Assembly (NCBI GenBank): GCA_031273405.1
Contig: JAISRW010000143.1
Location: 1 to 8,175, forward strand
Source of the DNA: Treponema sp.
Lineage (GTDB): Bacteria > Spirochaetota > Spirochaetia > Treponematales > Breznakiellaceae
Direction of reading: 5' to 3'
DNA: 8,175 nucleotides
Translations under genes and position numbers: made by a program
The notes under the pieces: model-generated
The model's input: only the letters and a program-made list of their open reading frames with translations
What the model was told of the DNA's origin: nothing
Database searches by the model: none
In this document: positions 5,608 through 8,175 of the stretch, piece after piece
Layout: the number at the start of each line of letters is the position of its first letter
Position numbering within the stretch: position 1 is the stretch's first letter

Positions 5608-6603
5608 ATGGAGAAAACCAGCCTTAAATACGCGCAGGATCTTTCGCTTATATTAAAGGCCGATTTATTTTCCACCCTTCTGGCTAAGGAGCATAGTTTT
5701 GTGGTTTCCCGTTCGGGAGTGTTTCAACTCCGCCGGGGAGCCGTCCTCTTTTTTCCGGGCCAGAGGGCGGATCGCTTTTATCTGCTCCTGGAAGGGGCCG
5801 TGCGGGTATATAAAAATCGCTCCGAAACCGAGGTGGCCCGGTTTGCCTCGGGGGATATTATCGGCGACTTCGACTTTGCCAGGGGCGCCGATTACGACGC
5901 TTACGCTGAGGCGGCGGAAGACTCGACGCTGATCATGTTCCCGGGCTACGGTCTGGACATGGATAACCTTGCCCTGGAGTCCCCTCTGGTTGTGTCGAAA
6001 ATCCTGCTCAATTCCATTGTAATGACCACCAACCGGATAAAAACCACCCGTAAAATCATCATCAAAAACATGTCCTGGATTCAGGATCTCCAGCGCAAGG
6101 CCTACGAAGACCCCGGCACGGGCCTCTGGAAGCAGACCTTCCTCAACGATGAAATCAACCGGCTCCTGGAAGATCCCACCGCCCTGATCATGCTCAAACC
6201 GGACCGGTTCAAGACATTGGTAGATTCCCGGGGCCACGACGCCGGCGACGAAGCCATGGTGCGCATCGCCATGATACTGCGGAACATAACCCGCAGGCTG
6301 GGCAGAGGCTGGCCCCTGCGCTTTAAAAGCAACGAAACCGGCATCCTGGTCAACAAGTGCGACGCCGCCCTGGCGGAATCCCTGGCCGAAACCCTGCTGG
6401 AATCCGTAGCCAAACTGCCGCCGGTTCCCGCCCTGGAGGATGTTCCGGCCTTTTCCTTTACCGGGACGGTGGTCTGGGGGGTCTGGCCCCAGGATGCTCT
6501 AGCCTGGGATTCCCTCTATCAGGGCTGCTACGATCTGCTGCTGGAATCCTGGAAGCAGGGCGGAAACCGGGTGATCCGGTTTCCCGGGGAGGAAAATTCA
6601 TGA
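5608..6603 (+). CDS. Degenerate cNMP-binding-fold / GGDEF-fold protein, predicted catalytically inactive
   Basis: A 331-residue soluble protein without membrane segments. Residues ~30-118 form a CRP-like cyclic-nucleotide-binding beta-roll (e.g. ADRFYLLLEGAVRVY, 54-68), but its phosphate-binding cassette (82-100) has GDFDF where FGE is usual and lacks the PR(S/A)A arginine. Residues ~166-326 follow the GGDEF fold (DPGTGLWKQTFLNDEI; GHDAGD at 209-214). The GGDEF signature is replaced by KSNET (240-244), the first metal-binding Asp by K197 and the guanine-contacting Asn by V205, and no RxxD inhibitory site precedes it. It therefore probably does not make c-di-GMP. The ATG has AGAGG 5 nt upstream. 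Its TGA overlaps the next gene's ATG, so the two products are likely made together and may pair. A role as regulator or GTP/c-di-GMP sensor is inference. Confidence 0.85.
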   Translation: MEKTSLKYAQDLSLILKADLFSTLLAKEHSFVVSRSGVFQLRRGAVLFFPGQRADRFYLLLEGAVRVYKNRSETEVARFASGDIIGDFDFARGADYDAYAEAAEDSTLIMFPGYGLDMDNLALESPLVVSKILLNSIVMTTNRIKTTRKIIIKNMSWIQDLQRKAYEDPGTGLWKQTFLNDEINRLLEDPTALIMLKPDRFKTLVDSRGHDAGDEAMVRIAMILRNITRRLGRGWPLRFKSNETGILVNKCDAALAESLAETLLESVAKLPPVPALEDVPAFSFTGTVVWGVWPQDALAWDSLYQGCYDLLLESWKQGGNRVIRFPGEENS

Positions 6604-7640
6604 GTGAAGCAAAAGACAACAGCAAAAAGGCGCTTTTAGCTCTCGCCGTCGACCCCGTTCTGAAGCAGTCCCCCCTCTTCGCCTCTATGAGCGATCCGGA
6701 ATTCAACGCCGTCACCGCCTTACTGGAACACTTCATGGTGAAAAAGGGTTCCGTCGTGTTTAAAGAAGGCGACAAAGGGGAAGATATGTTCATCCTCCTT
6801 TCGGGAAAACTCGGCGCCTGCGTGAGCCAGTCCGACGGAACCCAGCGCTGGCTTTTTGAAATCAAGCCGGGCGATTTCTTCGGCGAAATGTCGATTATCG
6901 CCAACGAGCCCCGTTCCGCCACCATCACCGCCAAAGAGGACACCGACATAATGATCCTCCAGGGGATTGATTTTTACCGCATCGTTTTTGAGCATCCCGT
7001 GATAGGGATTAAGATGCTCAAGGCCATCGGCAAGGAGCAGAATGTCTGGCTGGATCAATCCTCCAGGAACCTGTCGGATCTTACCCGGTGGGGCGAATCC
7101 GCCCGCCGCCGGGCCGTGACCGACGAGCTTACCGGCCTCTATAACCGCCGCTTCCTCGAAGATTCCGTCAGAGACCGCTTCGAACAGGGTTCGGTAGGGC
7201 TCAGGACCATGTCCCTGCTGATGATGGATCTGGACAAAGTCCACGAGATTAACGAGCGCCACGGCCCCCCCGCGGGGGATCAGGTGTTTATGGTGATGGC
7301 GGAGATCCTCCGCACCCTCACCAGAGCCGGCGACATCTGCGCCCGCCTTTCGGGGGACGAATTCGCCGTCCTCCTCCCCGACACGGGCGCCGAGGAAGCC
7401 AGGCACATTGCCGAGCGGATCCGCGAGACCGTCGCCGGCCGGAAGGTGCCGGTGCCCAAAAGCCCCGATGTGGTAGAAAAAGTCGAGATCGGCATCCGCA
7501 CCAGCATAGGGATCGCCGTCGCCCCCACCCATACCAACACCCGGGAAAGCCTCTTCCTCCTCGCCGACCGCGCCCTCCGCAAAGCCAAAGAAAACGGCCG
7601 CAACCGGGTGGAAATGGCGGAATCAACAACCCCGCCCTGA
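6600..7640 (+). CDS. cNMP-binding domain / GGDEF diguanylate cyclase, predicted active
   Basis: A 346-residue soluble protein likely to make c-di-GMP from two GTP under control of a cyclic nucleotide. The CRP-like domain (~22-130) keeps FGEMS (94-98) and PRSATI (104-109), the phosphate-binding cassette residues. A helical linker leads to GGDEF (~172-342), beginning DELTGLYNRR (175-184). Metal-binding D210 (in DLD), N218 and the signature SGDEF (251-255) are present, and RAGD (242-245), exactly five residues before it, is a canonical product-inhibition I-site. Departures are Ser for the first Gly, E219 for the usual Asp and P223 for the usual His of GH. ATG 6600 overlaps the upstream TGA (ATGA). 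It has a strong GGGGAGGA (6586-6592 region) 7 nt before it, so I reject the longer open frame that starts inside the previous gene. No terminator hairpin follows. Confidence 0.92.
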   Translation: MSEAKDNSKKALLALAVDPVLKQSPLFASMSDPEFNAVTALLEHFMVKKGSVVFKEGDKGEDMFILLSGKLGACVSQSDGTQRWLFEIKPGDFFGEMSIIANEPRSATITAKEDTDIMILQGIDFYRIVFEHPVIGIKMLKAIGKEQNVWLDQSSRNLSDLTRWGESARRRAVTDELTGLYNRRFLEDSVRDRFEQGSVGLRTMSLLMMDLDKVHEINERHGPPAGDQVFMVMAEILRTLTRAGDICARLSGDEFAVLLPDTGAEEARHIAERIRETVAGRKVPVPKSPDVVEKVEIGIRTSIGIAVAPTHTNTRESLFLLADRALRKAKENGRNRVEMAESTTPP

Positions 7641-7703
7641 AGGCTAAACTTGACCCATAAATTTTCATTTTTTTTTAAAACTATGATATTTATGGCAGGT
7701 AAC

Positions 7704-8175
7704 GGTTACATCAGCGGCAAAACGACGGGAGTGAATATACACACCTGCCTTGCGGTGACGCCGAACGGACCGGTACCCGGCGCGTTGGATCAAATGGGTT
7801 ATCACCGGCCGGAGCCGCGAAACGGGACGCCGACGCGGGAACAGCAAAAGAACCGGCCTATAGAAGGAAAAGAAAGCAACCGCCGGCTTGAGACCATGGA
7901 GACGGTGAGCGGAAACATCCCTGAAGGGACAGGTATGCGGCCGGGAAGGGGACGTGTATGAGTTGTTTTGCAAGGCCATACAGAACTGCCGCAATCAATA
8001 CACGCGCATGTCATTTACGTGAAAGAAGAACATCCGCCTAAAGGCCTTGAGCCTATAGAACGGTTTCTGATGATCAACGATGAAGTGAATAGCGTTGAAC
8101 AGGCGTTGGAGAAGGTACGGTATTATGTACAACCGTGGAAGATAGAAAGGTTTCACCACATGCTGAAAAGCGGCC
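7704..8175 (+). pseudogene. Decayed IS4-family (Tn5-like) transposase remnant, continues past window
   Basis: Three pieces of one transposase are readable. Piece 1 (about 7704-7930) reads GYISGKTTGVNIHTCLAV and later RPIEGKES, as in Tn5-type IS4 enzymes. Piece 2 (about 7933-8000), shifted by one base, reads VCGREGDVYELF, where the family has CDREGD: the second catalytic Asp is Gly. Piece 3 (about 8001-8175), back in the first frame, reads YVKEEHPPKGLEPIE and then YVQPWKIERFHHMLK. This is the Y-(2)-R-(3)-E-(6)-K signature with Arg changed to Pro. Roughly 90-100 codons between pieces 2 and 3 are missing, and the N-terminal third with the first catalytic Asp is absent. It cannot be active. Codon use is less GC-biased than in the neighbouring genes. 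The gap 7641-7703 holds a T9 run but no stem and no recognisable IS end. Confidence 0.85.

Noticed and set aside
6357..6599. Upstream extension of the cyclase frame inside the preceding gene
   Set aside because: It is an out-of-frame reading of the first cNMP-GGDEF gene; ATG 6600 has a strong RBS and forms a typical ATGA overlap.
7641..7703. Intrinsic terminator at the T9 run after the cyclase gene
   Set aside because: No GC-rich stem precedes the T run.

Overview
The window looks like a spirochete chromosome, most plausibly a Treponema of the termite-gut or related host-associated kind. This is inferred from overall protein character: a short-type glucan phosphorylase, cNMP-GGDEF proteins, and an IS4-type transposase resembling spirochete elements as I remember them. 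No marker gene proves it. Coding DNA is GC-rich with strong third-position G/C. The intergenic stretch at about 5.2-5.6 kb is clearly AT-richer.

Left part (1-4226, all + strand): the 3' most of a glycogen/alpha-glucan phosphorylase (glgP, start lies outside the window); a six-to-seven-helix VUT/YhhQ-family queuosine-precursor transporter 43 bp downstream; and, 74 bp further, a D-2-hydroxyacid dehydrogenase with its own good ribosome binding site. They could be co-transcribed, but there is no obvious shared pathway.

Middle (4287-5607): a minus-strand gene fuses a UPF0158 domain to a GNAT acetyltransferase domain. It has a near-consensus sigma70 promoter placed so that the transcript should start at or next to its ATG (leaderless). 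The 412-bp divergent intergenic region then holds a roughly 155-bp MITE-like inverted-repeat element with a small tandem repeat inside it. Next come sigma70-like promoters among three GGGTATA repeats, and two stable hairpins in the leader of the next operon.

Right part (5608-7640, + strand): two coupled genes (ATGA overlap) encode soluble proteins of the same design, an N-terminal cyclic-nucleotide-binding fold followed by GGDEF. In the first, both domains have lost their key residues. The second keeps an SGDEF active site, an inhibitory RxxD site and a canonical phosphate-binding cassette. This suggests a dead partner or sensor plus a live diguanylate cyclase.

Right edge (about 7704-8175): a decayed IS4-family (Tn5-like) transposase, frameshifted, internally deleted and with catalytic residues replaced, running off the window.

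I see no tRNA, rRNA or CRISPR array. No wholly new system is evident. The best candidates for novelty are the dead/live cNMP-GGDEF pair with its structured leader, the UPF0158-GNAT fusion, and the MITE-like element.
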